Shown here: positions 17,292-25,455 of the stretch, one piece after another | Layout: each line of letters starts with the position of its first letter | How positions within the stretch are numbered: the first letter of the stretch is position 1 | Origin: Planctomycetota bacterium | Lineage (GTDB): Bacteria > Planctomycetota > UBA1135 > UBA2386 | Length of the DNA stretch: 42,895 nucleotides | Assembly: GCA_016794035.1 (NCBI GenBank) | Contig: JAEUHS010000077.1 | Span: 1-42,895, forward strand | Reading direction: 5' to 3' | The notes under the pieces: model-generated | What the model saw: only the letters and a program-made list of their open reading frames with translations | Databases searched by the model: none | What the model was told of the DNA's origin: nothing | Program-made: the position numbers and the translations under genes

Positions 17292-18023
17292 ATGACCGAA
17301 CGCGAGCCCATGATCGAGGCGATCGACCTGTGCAAGTACTACGGGTCCTTCGCCGCCGTCGATCATCTGACCTTCACCATCCGCCGCGGCGAGGTCGTCG
17401 CGTTCCTCGGCCCCAACGGCGCCGGCAAGTCGACGACGATGAAGGTGCTCACGGGCTACCTCGCGCCGACGTCGGGCACCGCGAGGCTGTGCGGCATCGA
17501 CGTGGTGCAGGACCGCGTGCGCGCCGCCGAGAAGCTCGGCTACCTGCCCGAGAACGGCCCGCTGTATCCCGAGATGACGCCGCGCGAACTGCTGGCGTTC
17601 TTCGGCGACGCGCGCGGCATGGCGAAGGGACGGTTCGCCGAACGGCTCGGCTTCGTGACCCAGGAGTGTGATCTGGGCGATCTGCTCGACAAGCCGATCG
17701 GCACCTGCAGCAAGGGCCAGAAGCAGCGCGTCGGCATGGCGCAGGTGCTGCTGCACGACCCCGAGGTGCTGATCATGGACGAGCCGACGACCGGCCTCGA
17801 CCCGAACCAGATCCGCCACGTGCGCGAACTGGTCAAGAAGCTCGGCGAGACGCGCACGATCCTGTTGTCGACGCACCTGTTCCAGGAGGTCGAGGCGATG
17901 GCCGGCCGCGTGCTGCTGGTCGACGAGGGCAAGCTCGCGTTCGACGGCACGCCCGCCGAGTTCAAGGCGCGCGGCACCGGCAACATGGACCAGGCCTTCC
18001 ACTCCCTGACGACCCACCGCTGA
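17292..18023 (+). CDS. ABC transporter ATP-binding protein (GldA-like)
   Basis: A 243-residue ATPase with all ABC motifs: Walker A GPNGAGKST (about residues 41-49), Q-loop region YLPENGPLYPEMTPRELL, signature CSKGQKQRVGMAQ, Walker B VLIMDEPTTGLD and H-loop STHLFQEVE. The sequence type matches GldA/CcmA-like ATPases that work with GldFG permeases. It acts at the cytoplasmic face, energising the membrane protein encoded 5 bases downstream. The start ATG 17292 lacks a clear Shine-Dalgarno sequence; a second Met at residue 7 is possible. Operon of three genes: ATPase, GldFG, DUF4340. Confidence 0.93.
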   Translation: MTEREPMIEAIDLCKYYGSFAAVDHLTFTIRRGEVVAFLGPNGAGKSTTMKVLTGYLAPTSGTARLCGIDVVQDRVRAAEKLGYLPENGPLYPEMTPRELLAFFGDARGMAKGRFAERLGFVTQECDLGDLLDKPIGTCSKGQKQRVGMAQVLLHDPEVLIMDEPTTGLDPNQIRHVRELVKKLGETRTILLSTHLFQEVEAMAGRVLLVDEGKLAFDGTPAEFKARGTGNMDQAFHSLTTHR

Positions 18024-18028
18024 GCGCC

Positions 18029-20701
18029 ATGAAGACCCACACCGTGCTCGCCGTCGCCCGGCGCGATCTCCGCAGCTGGTTCGGCAACCCCGCCAACTAC
18101 GTCTTCATCATCCTGTTCGCCGGCGTCTCGTGCGCCGTGATGATGTGGTCGTCCGCGTTCTTCACCAACAACCTCGCCAACCTCGACACGCTGAACGTCT
18201 GGTTCCCCGCGATCGCGGCCGTGTTCGTCGCCGCGGCGACGATGGGCATGTGGACCAGCGAGCGCGCCAACGGCACCCAGGAGCTGCTGTTCACGCTGCC
18301 GGCGACCGACTTCGAGCTGCAGCTCGGCAAGTTCGCGGCCTACGTCGCGATCTACACCGCGTCGCTGCTGTTCACGCTGGTGCTGCCGCTGGCGCTGACC
18401 TGGCTCGGCAACCCGGACTGGGGCCAGCTGTTCGCCAACTACCTCGGCTTCTGGCTGCTCGGCGTCACGCTGGTGGCGGTGGCGACGATCGGCTCGCAGC
18501 TGACGCAGTCGGCGACGATCGCGTTCCTGTTCTCGCTGCTCGGCTGTGCGTTGTTCCTGCTGACCGGCTGGCTGATGGAGTGGCTCGGCTTCCCGAGCTG
18601 GAACGTGCACGGGCCGATCGGCCAGTTCCGCGAGTTCGCGCGCGGCATGCTGCCGCTGTCGGGCGTGCTGCTGTTCGCCGGCATGACGATCACGTTCTTC
18701 TATCTGGGGCTGGCGCTGCTCGCGCGCCGGCACTGGAAGAGCGGCGGCGAGGGTGCGCACCGCCTCGTGCGCTTCACCAGCTTCGCGGTCTGCACGTTCG
18801 CGCTGACCGTGATCGCCGTGCACACGCTGCCGCGCTTCGACGCGACCATCGAGCGCATCCACTCGCTCGGCGCGGAGTCCAGGCAGCTGCTGGCCAGCCT
18901 CGATCCGAACAAGCCGGTCTACGTGACCGCCTACGTCAGCGAGGAGGTGCCCGAGGTGTTCGTGCAGCAGCGCAACCTGCTGCTGAACCTCGTCGACCAG
19001 TTCGACTCGATCGGCGGCAACGCGGTGCAGAAGAGCATCGTGATGCCCGAGCCGTACTCGCCCGAGGCGCGCGCCGCCGAGGACAACTACGGCATCCGCG
19101 CGCAGACGGTGCCGATGGAGCTGCCGGGCGGCGGCTACGCCGAGAAGCAGGTGTTCCTCGCCTTCGTCGTGCAGTGCGGCACCGAGGAGGTCGTCAACCC
19201 GTTCATCGAGCCGGCGGTGCCGCTCGAGTACGAGCTGACGCGCAGCATCCGCACGGTCGCCGGCAGCAGCCGCAAGAAGGTCGGCATCCTCAAGACCGAC
19301 GTCGAGTTCATGGGCGGCATGGACTTCCAGACCTTCCGCCAGAAGCCGCGCTGGCAGATCGCCGACGAGCTGCAGCAGCAGTACCAGCTCGAGAACGTCG
19401 ACCCCGCCAGCGAGTATCCGGCGGGCATCGCCGCGCTGGTGGTGCCGCAGCCGAGTTCGCTGCCGCAGGACCAGATGGACCGGCTGCGCGACTGGATGCT
19501 CGCCGGCCACCCGACGCTGCTGCTCGAGGACCCGGTGCCGCTCGGTGCCTGGGGCACGGCCGCCGACGACCAGAAGGGCGGCATGCAGGCGCGCATGATG
19601 GGCGGCGGCGGGCCCGAGAAGGGCAACTTCGCCGCGCTGACCAGCGCGATCGGCCTGCAGTTCCACCTGGGCGAGGCGGTCTGGGACCTGTCCTACCGCC
19701 GCTTCCCCGGCGGCGCGATGAACCCGTTGCTGCAGTGGTGCCTGTTCCTGCGGCAGGACGGCATCGCCAGGACCAGCAAGATCACCGACGGGCTGCAGAG
19801 CATCGTCGCCCTGGTCGGCGGCCACATCGAGCCGTTGCAGGCGGAGGGCCTGAAGGTCGAGCCGCTGCTGATCTCGCGCAGTCCGGTGGCGTCCGGCGAG
19901 GCCCACGGCATCGTGCGCAAGTCCGACCTGTTCCAGCAGGACTTCTTCGGCATGGGACCGCAGATCAACCCGTACGCGCGCCGCGTGCGCAGCAACGACG
20001 ACCTCGTGGTCGCCGCGCGCGTCACCGGCAAGCCGGCCGGCAAGGACAAGGCGATCGACGTGATCTACGTCGCCGACCTCGACCTGGTCGGCAACGACTT
20101 CTTCCAGATCCGGCGCCAGGTCTCGGACCCGAACTTCCGCTTCGACAACGTGCCGTTCGTGATGAACTGCATCGATTCGCTGGCCGGCGACGAGAGCCTG
20201 ATCGAGCTGCGCAAGCGGCGACCGATCCTGCGCAAGCTGGTCGCGGTCGAGCAGGCGCAGCGCAAGTACGAGGACGAGTGGGCCGCCGAGAAGGAGGCCG
20301 CCGAGGCCGCCGCCAAGGAGGCGCTCGACGAGGCGCAGGCGCGGCTCGACAGCGCCGTGCAGAAGATCCGCGACAACGACCAGCTCGACGAGCAGGCCAA
20401 GGAGGTCAAGATCGTCGAGGTGCAGCGCGTCGAGCAGCGCAAGCTCGAGAACGAGCGCGCCAAGATCGACGGCGACAAGAAGCAGCGCCTCGAGGAGGCC
20501 ACGCACGACCGCGATGCCGCCAAGCGCGGCATCTACGACGGCTACCGGCTGGTGACGATCCTGCTCAGCGTGCTGCCGGGCCTCGCGCTCGGCGTGCTGA
20601 CGCTGGTGCGGCGCCACTCGCGCGCGGCGGCCATCGTGCCGGCCAACCGTCAGGTCGTTGCCGGCGGTGCATCGGGCCAGAACAGCAAGGGAGGTGTGTG
20701 A
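18029..20701 (+). CDS. ABC permease fused to GldG-type substrate domain (GldFG)
   Basis: An 890-residue protein. Residues 15-240 are an ABC-2 permease with six helices; TSERANGTQELLFTLPATDFELQLGKF (about 73-99) is the GldF-type signature. A further helix at about 252-270 leads into an extracytoplasmic GldG domain (PF09822 type, about 275-720) with VYVTAYVSEEVPEVF and VVVPQPSSLPQDQMDRLRDWMLAG. Residues about 750-833 form a long charged coiled coil, followed by a final membrane helix (about 838-855). In Bacteroidetes GldF and GldG are separate gliding-motility proteins. In planctomycetes fused forms are common and their cargo is unknown. The stop overlaps the next start (TGATG). Confidence 0.88.
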   Translation: MKTHTVLAVARRDLRSWFGNPANYVFIILFAGVSCAVMMWSSAFFTNNLANLDTLNVWFPAIAAVFVAAATMGMWTSERANGTQELLFTLPATDFELQLGKFAAYVAIYTASLLFTLVLPLALTWLGNPDWGQLFANYLGFWLLGVTLVAVATIGSQLTQSATIAFLFSLLGCALFLLTGWLMEWLGFPSWNVHGPIGQFREFARGMLPLSGVLLFAGMTITFFYLGLALLARRHWKSGGEGAHRLVRFTSFAVCTFALTVIAVHTLPRFDATIERIHSLGAESRQLLASLDPNKPVYVTAYVSEEVPEVFVQQRNLLLNLVDQFDSIGGNAVQKSIVMPEPYSPEARAAEDNYGIRAQTVPMELPGGGYAEKQVFLAFVVQCGTEEVVNPFIEPAVPLEYELTRSIRTVAGSSRKKVGILKTDVEFMGGMDFQTFRQKPRWQIADELQQQYQLENVDPASEYPAGIAALVVPQPSSLPQDQMDRLRDWMLAGHPTLLLEDPVPLGAWGTAADDQKGGMQARMMGGGGPEKGNFAALTSAIGLQFHLGEAVWDLSYRRFPGGAMNPLLQWCLFLRQDGIARTSKITDGLQSIVALVGGHIEPLQAEGLKVEPLLISRSPVASGEAHGIVRKSDLFQQDFFGMGPQINPYARRVRSNDDLVVAARVTGKPAGKDKAIDVIYVADLDLVGNDFFQIRRQVSDPNFRFDNVPFVMNCIDSLAGDESLIELRKRRPILRKLVAVEQAQRKYEDEWAAEKEAAEAAAKEALDEAQARLDSAVQKIRDNDQLDEQAKEVKIVEVQRVEQRKLENERAKIDGDKKQRLEEATHDRDAAKRGIYDGYRLVTILLSVLPGLALGVLTLVRRHSRAAAIVPANRQVVAGGASGQNSKGGV

Positions 20702-22392
20702 TGCAGGACTTCGCCAAGACCGGTGTCGCCGTCGGCGCCGCCATCGCTCTGACCGTGCTCGCCGTGTCGATGGGGCCGCGCCAGGTGCGGCTCGACCTCT
20801 ACGACGACCAGGGCCAGGAGTTCTTCGCCGGCTTCACCGACCCCGACACGGTCAGCACGCTCGAGGTCATCGAGTTCAAGGAGGCCGCGGGCGCCGCGTA
20901 CCCGTTCGTCGTGCAGCGCGACGACAAGGGCCGCTGGACGATCCCGTCGCACGGCAACTACCCGGCCGACGCCAAGGACCGCATGGGCAAGGCCGCGGCG
21001 CTGCTGATCGGTCTGAAGAAGCAGGTCGTGGTCGGCGACCTCAAGGGCCGCCACGTCGAGTTCGGCGTCGTCGACCCGCTCGATCCCGGCACCGACACGG
21101 CCGGCCGCGGCACGCGCATCACGATGAAGGACAGCGCCGGCAACAAGCTGGCCGACCTGATCATCGGCAAGGAGGTCGACGGCAAGCTCGGCGAGCACTA
21201 CGTGCGGGTGCCGGACAAGAACCGCGTCTACCGCACCAAGCTCGACGGCGAGGTGTCGACGACGTTCGCCGACTGGATCGAGACCGACCTGTTGAAGACC
21301 CAGACCTGGGACATCGGCAAGATCACGTTCGACAACTACTCGGTCGACGAGCAGCGCGGCGAGGTGGTGCCCGGCGACAAGTACGTCGTCACCAAGGACG
21401 GCAGCAACAAGTGGCAGCTCGACGGCCTCGACGCCACCAAGGAGGAGGCCAACGAGGAGAAGCTGCGCGAGATCGCCGACACCCTAGGTCAGATCAAGAT
21501 CGTCGGCGTGCGCAGCAAGCCCGAGGGCCTGACCGCGATGCTCGAGCAGGTCACCGGCTTCGATCGCCAGATCCTGGCGCAGTCGCTGGCCAAGAAGGGC
21601 TTCTTCCTGGCCCGCGGCGGCAAGCTCTACAGCAACGAGGGCGACCTGTTGTTCGAGACCAAGAAGGGCATCCGCTACACGCTGCGCTTCGGCGAGCTGG
21701 TGGTCGGCGAAGGCGAGGAGCTGACCGCGGGCACGGCGCCGAAGGCCGGCGACAAGCCGAGCGAGGGCGAGGCTGCGGCGAAGCCGGCCAACAACCGCTA
21801 CCTGATGGTCACCGCCGAGTTCGTCGACGACCTGATCCCCGAGCCGTCGGGCATGCGCCTGCCGCAGGAGCAGCTCGACAAGCGGGCGGCGGCGAAGAAG
21901 GAGATCGAGGCGATCCAGGTCGCGGTCGAGAACTGGCGCCAGGCGCACGACGGCAAGCTGCCGGCGACGCTGGCCGAACTGACGGTGAAGCCGGCCGAGG
22001 GCGAGCCGCTGCTGAAGTCGCTGAACAAGGACCCGTGGGACAGCGACTACGTGCTCAGCGTCGAGGGCGAGGGCTTCGCGATCGTCAGCTACGGCAACGA
22101 CCGGAAGGAAGGCGGCGAGGGCATCGACACCGACGTGCGCAGCGACCGCTTCGCCTACGAGGAGGGCCTCAAGCGCGAGGCCCAGGCCTGGCAGGACTAC
22201 AACAATAAGGTCGAGGACGGCCGCGCCGAGGCCGGCAAGCTGATGCAGCGCTTCGGCCCGTGGTACTACGTGATCGACCAGGCCCTGTTCGAGAAGCTGA
22301 AGCCGAAGCGCGCGGACCTGGTCAAGCCGAAGAGCGACAAGCCCGAGACCGCGGCGCCCGGCGGTGGCATGCCGGGCGCGACCGACAAGTAG
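20701..22392 (+). CDS. DUF4340 protein with embedded GspG-like pseudopilin domain
   Basis: A 563-residue membrane-anchored protein with one N-terminal helix (residues 8-25). Residues about 55-390 show the DUF4340 repeat pattern (FVVQRDDKGRWTI, VFGVVDP-like segment and LADLIIGKEVDGKLGEHYVR). Residues about 396-485 look like the globular part of a type II secretion major pseudopilin GspG, without its N-terminal hydrophobic helix: a long helix KKEIEAIQVAVENWRQAHDG, then KLPATLAEL, then NKDPWDSDYVLSV, then FAIVSYGNDRKEGGEGIDTDV. The last part matches the GspG calcium-binding loop. DUF4340 proteins accompany GldFG transporters. A strong Shine-Dalgarno GGGAGGT precedes ATG 20701, which overlaps the upstream stop. 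Confidence 0.85.
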   Translation: MQDFAKTGVAVGAAIALTVLAVSMGPRQVRLDLYDDQGQEFFAGFTDPDTVSTLEVIEFKEAAGAAYPFVVQRDDKGRWTIPSHGNYPADAKDRMGKAAALLIGLKKQVVVGDLKGRHVEFGVVDPLDPGTDTAGRGTRITMKDSAGNKLADLIIGKEVDGKLGEHYVRVPDKNRVYRTKLDGEVSTTFADWIETDLLKTQTWDIGKITFDNYSVDEQRGEVVPGDKYVVTKDGSNKWQLDGLDATKEEANEEKLREIADTLGQIKIVGVRSKPEGLTAMLEQVTGFDRQILAQSLAKKGFFLARGGKLYSNEGDLLFETKKGIRYTLRFGELVVGEGEELTAGTAPKAGDKPSEGEAAAKPANNRYLMVTAEFVDDLIPEPSGMRLPQEQLDKRAAAKKEIEAIQVAVENWRQAHDGKLPATLAELTVKPAEGEPLLKSLNKDPWDSDYVLSVEGEGFAIVSYGNDRKEGGEGIDTDVRSDRFAYEEGLKREAQAWQDYNNKVEDGRAEAGKLMQRFGPWYYVIDQALFEKLKPKRADLVKPKSDKPETAAPGGGMPGATDK

Positions 22393-22398
22393 CGGCGA

Positions 22399-23034
22399 TC
22401 AGGCGGCGCTCGTCGTGGCCGCCGCCGCGCGACGGTGTTCGCGCCGGTGGGCGGCTGCGTCGACGGCGACCTTCGCCAGCACCAGCAGCCCGAGCAGCGC
22501 CGCGCTGGGTCCGGTGAGGAACAGCAGCATGCCGCCGGCCAGCAGCGTCAGGTGCATCGCGACGATGCGCAGGTAGGGGCGCGCCATCAGCCGACCGGTC
22601 GCCAGGCTGCCGCGTTCGTGCGGCAGGAAGTTGGTCACGAACGACACGCCGTGGCTGGCGATCAGCGCCCACAGGCCGAGTCCGCCGCTGCTCGCCGCCG
22701 CCGTGTCCAGCAGCAGCAGCGGCGCGGCGCGATCGTCCGCCAGCAGCGCGCGTTCGCCGAACAGGTGGCACAGCATCAGCGCGTGCACGAACAGGAACAT
22801 GCCGTAGTGCAGGCAGAAGATCCCGGCCAGGAACAGCCCGGACAGGGCGTCGCGCGGCCGCCAGCGGCGGTCCTCCGGCGGCCGCAGCAGCAGCTGCAGG
22901 ACCATGTAGCCGCCGACCACGACGCTCTCGCTCCAGAACAAGGCGAACACCTCGAACACGCTCCAGTCGAGCCACAGCACGCCGGCCAGCGGGACCAGGT
23001 TGGCGGCGACGAGGGCGGCGAGCGAGACGCGCAT
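22399..23034 (-). CDS. DUF6498-like membrane protein
   Basis: A 211-residue protein with about five hydrophobic segments. LVPLAGVLWLDWSVFEVFALFWSESVVVG near the N-terminus and FCLHYGMFLFVHALM in the middle match the pattern of DUF6498 membrane proteins, whose function is unknown. The C-terminus is Ala/Arg-rich and cytosolic by charge. Its stop is 6 bases from the stop of the convergent DUF4340 gene. A TACGCT -10 candidate lies 11 bases before the start. Confidence 0.7.
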   Translation of the reverse strand: MRVSLAALVAANLVPLAGVLWLDWSVFEVFALFWSESVVVGGYMVLQLLLRPPEDRRWRPRDALSGLFLAGIFCLHYGMFLFVHALMLCHLFGERALLADDRAAPLLLLDTAAASSGGLGLWALIASHGVSFVTNFLPHERGSLATGRLMARPYLRIVAMHLTLLAGGMLLFLTGPSAALLGLLVLAKVAVDAAAHRREHRRAAAATTSAA

Positions 23035-23045
23035 CGGTAGGCGGC

Positions 23046-23051
23046 AGCGTA
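23046..23051 (-). promoter_or_regulatory. -10 element TACGCT before DUF6498-like gene
   Basis: TACGCT on the minus strand is 11 bases before ATG 23034, again predicting a leader of a few bases. No -35 recognised. Confidence 0.3.
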
Positions 23052-23086
23052 GCGGCCGAGCATGTCTGGTCGACGCTCCGATCGGC

Positions 23087-23092
23087 TAGGAT
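23087..23092 (+). promoter_or_regulatory. -10 element TAGGAT before TlpA-like gene
   Basis: TAGGAT lies 30 bases before ATG 23123. Unlike the near-leaderless genes, this one has a usable Shine-Dalgarno (CAGGAG) between promoter and start. The -35 region is poor. Confidence 0.4.
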
Positions 23093-23122
23093 CCCCGTTC
23101 CCACCAAACCACAGGAGCCGAC

Positions 23123-24268
23123 ATGACGAGACCCGTTCTCGCCGCTCTGCTCCTGCTGTGCACGGCCGGACCGGTGCTCGCGCAAGCAGGCGAGACCCCA
23201 CCCGCGCCGACGCAGCAGGATCCCGAAGCGGTCTACCAAGAGCTCGCCCGCGCGCTGAACAAGGCGATCTCCGACTGGCGCCAGGAAGCGATCAAGGCGG
23301 TCAAGGCCGCGCGGGAGTCCGGCGCCGCCGACGTTCCCGCGATCGCGATGCGGCCGCCGACCAAGGAGTTCATCGATCGCGCGCTGGCGCTGGCGTCGGA
23401 TCACGCCGGCACCGACGCGGCGGTACCGTTCCTGGCGTTCGTGCTCAAGAACGCCAACGACGAACACGCCGCCGTCAAGCAGGCGCTGAAGACCCTGTGG
23501 GCCGACCACTCCGCTTCGGCCGCGATCGGCAAGGCGCTCGCCCACGTGATCGGCGCCGGCTTCCAGCACGATGCGCAGCAGGAGGTCGAGGCGCTGCTCG
23601 ATGCGGTCATCGAGGACAACGCCGATGTCGACGTCAAGGCGCAGGCGCTGATCACGCGCGGCAACCTGCACCTCCAGATCGCCGAGAACGACCAGCAACG
23701 CGCGGCTGCCGCCACCGACATCCGCAAGGCGGCGTCGATGACCAAGAACGAAGAGGTGCTGCAGCAGGCCAAGGACGCCCTGTTCGAGATCGAGCACCTG
23801 CAGGTCGGCTGTACGGCGCCCGACATCGTCGCCAAGGACACCGACGGCGTCGACTTCAAGCTCAGCGACTACCGCGGCAAGGTGATCCTGCTCGACTTCT
23901 GGGGCTTCTGGTGAGGCCCTTGCCGGGCCATGATCCCGCACGAGCGGTCGCTCGTGGAGAAGTGGAAGGACAAGCCGTTCGTGATCCTGGGCGTCAACAG
24001 TGACGGCACCGACACCGAGGACGGCAAGAAGCAGTTCGACAAGCAGCGCGCGGAGATGGGCGTCACCTGGCGCAGCTTCCGCAACGAGAGCACCGATCCG
24101 CCGATCAGCGACGTCTGGCGCGTGCAGGGCTGGCCGACGCTGTACTTCATCGACCACACCGGCGTGATCCGTCACAAGGACGTGCGCGACGAGGCGGAGA
24201 TGGAGAAGGCGCTCGGCGAGATGATCGCCGCCGCCGAGAAGGCCGCACGAGCATCCGACGGCAAGTGA
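23123..24268 (+). CDS. TlpA-like thioredoxin, probable selenoprotein (Sec264, UGPC)
   Basis: One continuous frame of 382 codons interrupted only by TGA 23912-23914. A signal peptide (residues 1-21, ending VLAQA) exports the protein. Residues 25-220 are helical and of unknown role. Residues about 228-375 are a TlpA/AhpC-type thioredoxin domain: KLSDYRGKVILLDFWGFW, then TGA, then GPCRAMIPHERSL, and later GVNSDG and VQGWPTLYFID. Family members read W-C-G-P-C-R-A-M here, so TGA occupies exactly the first catalytic cysteine and Cys267 is the second. The frame stays intact for 118 codons afterwards with normal codon use. That favours selenocysteine over decay; a recent nonsense mutation or sequencing error is the alternative. 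An oxidoreductase role for disulfides in the envelope is inferred. A standard caller would split it at 23914. Confidence 0.75.
23915..23956 (+). promoter_or_regulatory. Candidate bacterial SECIS region after the in-frame UGA
   Basis: Two hairpins follow the TGA. The first is GGCCC (23915-23919) / GGGCC (23925-23929) with a 5-base loop directly next to the codon. The second is a perfect 7-bp stem, CACGAGC (23939-23945) / GCTCGTG (23950-23956), with loop GGTC (23946-23949). The second loop begins 31 bases after the TGA and has G first and a GU step, as in the E. coli fdhF element recognised by SelB. Lengths agree with the known spread of bacterial SECIS elements. Confidence 0.5.
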
Positions 24269-24280
24269 CGACGTGCGCGG

Positions 24281-24302
24281 GCCGGGCGGCCGTCCGTCCG
24301 GC
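24281..24302. terminator. Hairpin between convergent genes
   Basis: GCCGGGCGG (24281-24289) pairs with CCGTCCGGC (24294-24302), 9 bp with one G-T pair and a 4-base loop. It sits between the stops of the TlpA-like gene (24268) and the convergent gene (24326), a place suited to a bidirectional terminator. There is no T run, so intrinsic termination is uncertain. Confidence 0.35.
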
Positions 24303-24325
24303 TCGCGCGCCGTGACCCGCGCGCC

Positions 24326-24919
24326 TCAGGGCATCGACTCGACGAACCGGCGCGCCCAGTCGGGCACCTCGTCGAGGTAGCGCGCCACGTCGGTGCGCCG
24401 GCGCAGGAAGTAGCGCGCCATGCCGCCCTGGTAGAGCAGCGTGGTCGCCAGCACGATGCCGTACCACGTGGTCCGGACCAGCTTCTCGAGGCGCACGATG
24501 TCGAGCCCGTACTGCTTCGAGTTGCCGAGCTGGTGCTGCAGCTCGGCCATGCCCGTGGACGGCACCAGCAGGCCGTACACGGCGTAGAGCACCAGCGCAC
24601 CGAGCAGCACCAGCTCGCCGCGCGCGAGCTGCAGCGGCGCCGCCGCGTCGCCGCGCAGCAGCCGCGCCGCCTGCGCACGTGCGAACAGACCGACGCCGAG
24701 CAGGGCCGCACCGAGCGCCAGGCCGATCAGGTCCCAGTCGGTCATCGCGAACGCGAGGCTGAGGCCGCCGAAGATCGCGTAGCCGAGGCCGTTGCCGGCC
24801 GCGATGCGCGCCGCGCGCGCGATCGGTCGCCGCACCTCGGCGGCGCGCAGCAGCAGCTCGCGATCCGCCGCCGACATCTCGGCGGACGGGGGCGGGTCTG
24901 CGGCGTGTGCTTCGTCCAC
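24326..24919 (-). CDS. Hypothetical membrane protein
   Basis: A 197-residue protein with four hydrophobic segments: about residues 44-61, 64-80, 101-118 and 147-165. The N-terminus is acidic and Ala/Pro-rich; the C-terminus is basic (YFLRRRTDVARYLDEVPDW). No family recognised. The GTG start at 24919 lies 6 bases after a TAGTCT element, suggesting a leaderless message. It is divergent from the gene at 25033. Confidence 0.6.
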   Translation of the reverse strand: MDEAHAADPPPSAEMSAADRELLLRAAEVRRPIARAARIAAGNGLGYAIFGGLSLAFAMTDWDLIGLALGAALLGVGLFARAQAARLLRGDAAAPLQLARGELVLLGALVLYAVYGLLVPSTGMAELQHQLGNSKQYGLDIVRLEKLVRTTWYGIVLATTLLYQGGMARYFLRRRTDVARYLDEVPDWARRFVESMP

Positions 24920-24925
24920 GGCGGG

Positions 24926-24931
24926 AGACTA
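24926..24931 (-). promoter_or_regulatory. -10 element TAGTCT, leaderless GTG start
   Basis: TAGTCT on the minus strand, 6 bases before GTG 24919. The normal distance from a -10 to the transcription start puts the first transcribed base on the start codon. Confidence 0.4.
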
Positions 24932-25032
24932 CCGCCGCGGCGGCCGATCACGCGCATGCCGAACCGCGGATGCGGCGCGCGGGGGTCGATCGGCCCATGG
25001 TCGGGTCCGGCTCCGTCGGCGACCATGCCGGC

Positions 25033-25455
25033 ATGCGCGTGCTCCGGGCCGGCGTGGCCTACTTCGCCCTGGTGTTCGCGGCGGGCTTCGTGCTCGGCGC
25101 GGTGCGCGTGCCGTTGCTGGTGCCGCGGCTCGGCGAACGCACGGCCGAACTGCTCGAGCTGCCGTTCATGGGGCTCGTCGTCGTGCTGGTGTCGCGCTGG
25201 CGCCAGCGGCGCACGCCCGAGCTGAGTCCGTCGCAGCAGCTCGGCGTCGGCGGCTTCGCCCTGCTGCTGCTGCTCACCGCCGAGTGCGCGCTCGGCGCCG
25301 TGCTGCAGGGCCGTTCGCCGATCGAGGTCCTCCTGGCGCACGATCCGGTGTCGGGCTCGGTCTACTACGCGCTGCTGGTGGTGTTCGGCCTGCTGCCTTG
25401 GTGGTGGGCGCGGCGGGTCAGTCGATGCGCACGACCACACCGTCGGCGATCGTGA
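25033..25455 (+). CDS. Small four-helix membrane protein, unknown function
   Basis: A 140-residue protein with hydrophobic segments at about residues 5-22, 38-54, 70-90 and 108-124. The N-terminal pattern AYFALVFAAGFVLGAVRV, followed by VPRLGERTAELLELPFM, is a recurrent small membrane protein of unknown function found in many bacteria. ATG 25033 starts right before the first helix; ATG 24997 would add 12 residues. Its 3' end overlaps the convergent gene at 25418 by 38 bases. The C-terminus, rich in Trp and Arg, is cytosolic by charge. Confidence 0.65.
   Translation: MRVLRAGVAYFALVFAAGFVLGAVRVPLLVPRLGERTAELLELPFMGLVVVLVSRWRQRRTPELSPSQQLGVGGFALLLLLTAECALGAVLQGRSPIEVLLAHDPVSGSVYYALLVVFGLLPWWWARRVSRCARPHRRRS

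Noticed and set aside
17540..20617. Very long open frame on the minus strand (over 1000 codons)
   Set aside because: It runs antisense to the ABC ATPase and GldFG genes, which have clear motifs. Long antisense frames are expected at this GC content; its translation is Arg/Val/Ala/Asp-rich and has no family pattern.
23123..24268. Frameshift or two separate genes in the TlpA-like region
   Set aside because: Both parts are in the same frame, the only interruption is the TGA, and the thioredoxin domain spans it without missing residues. A frameshift does not explain this.
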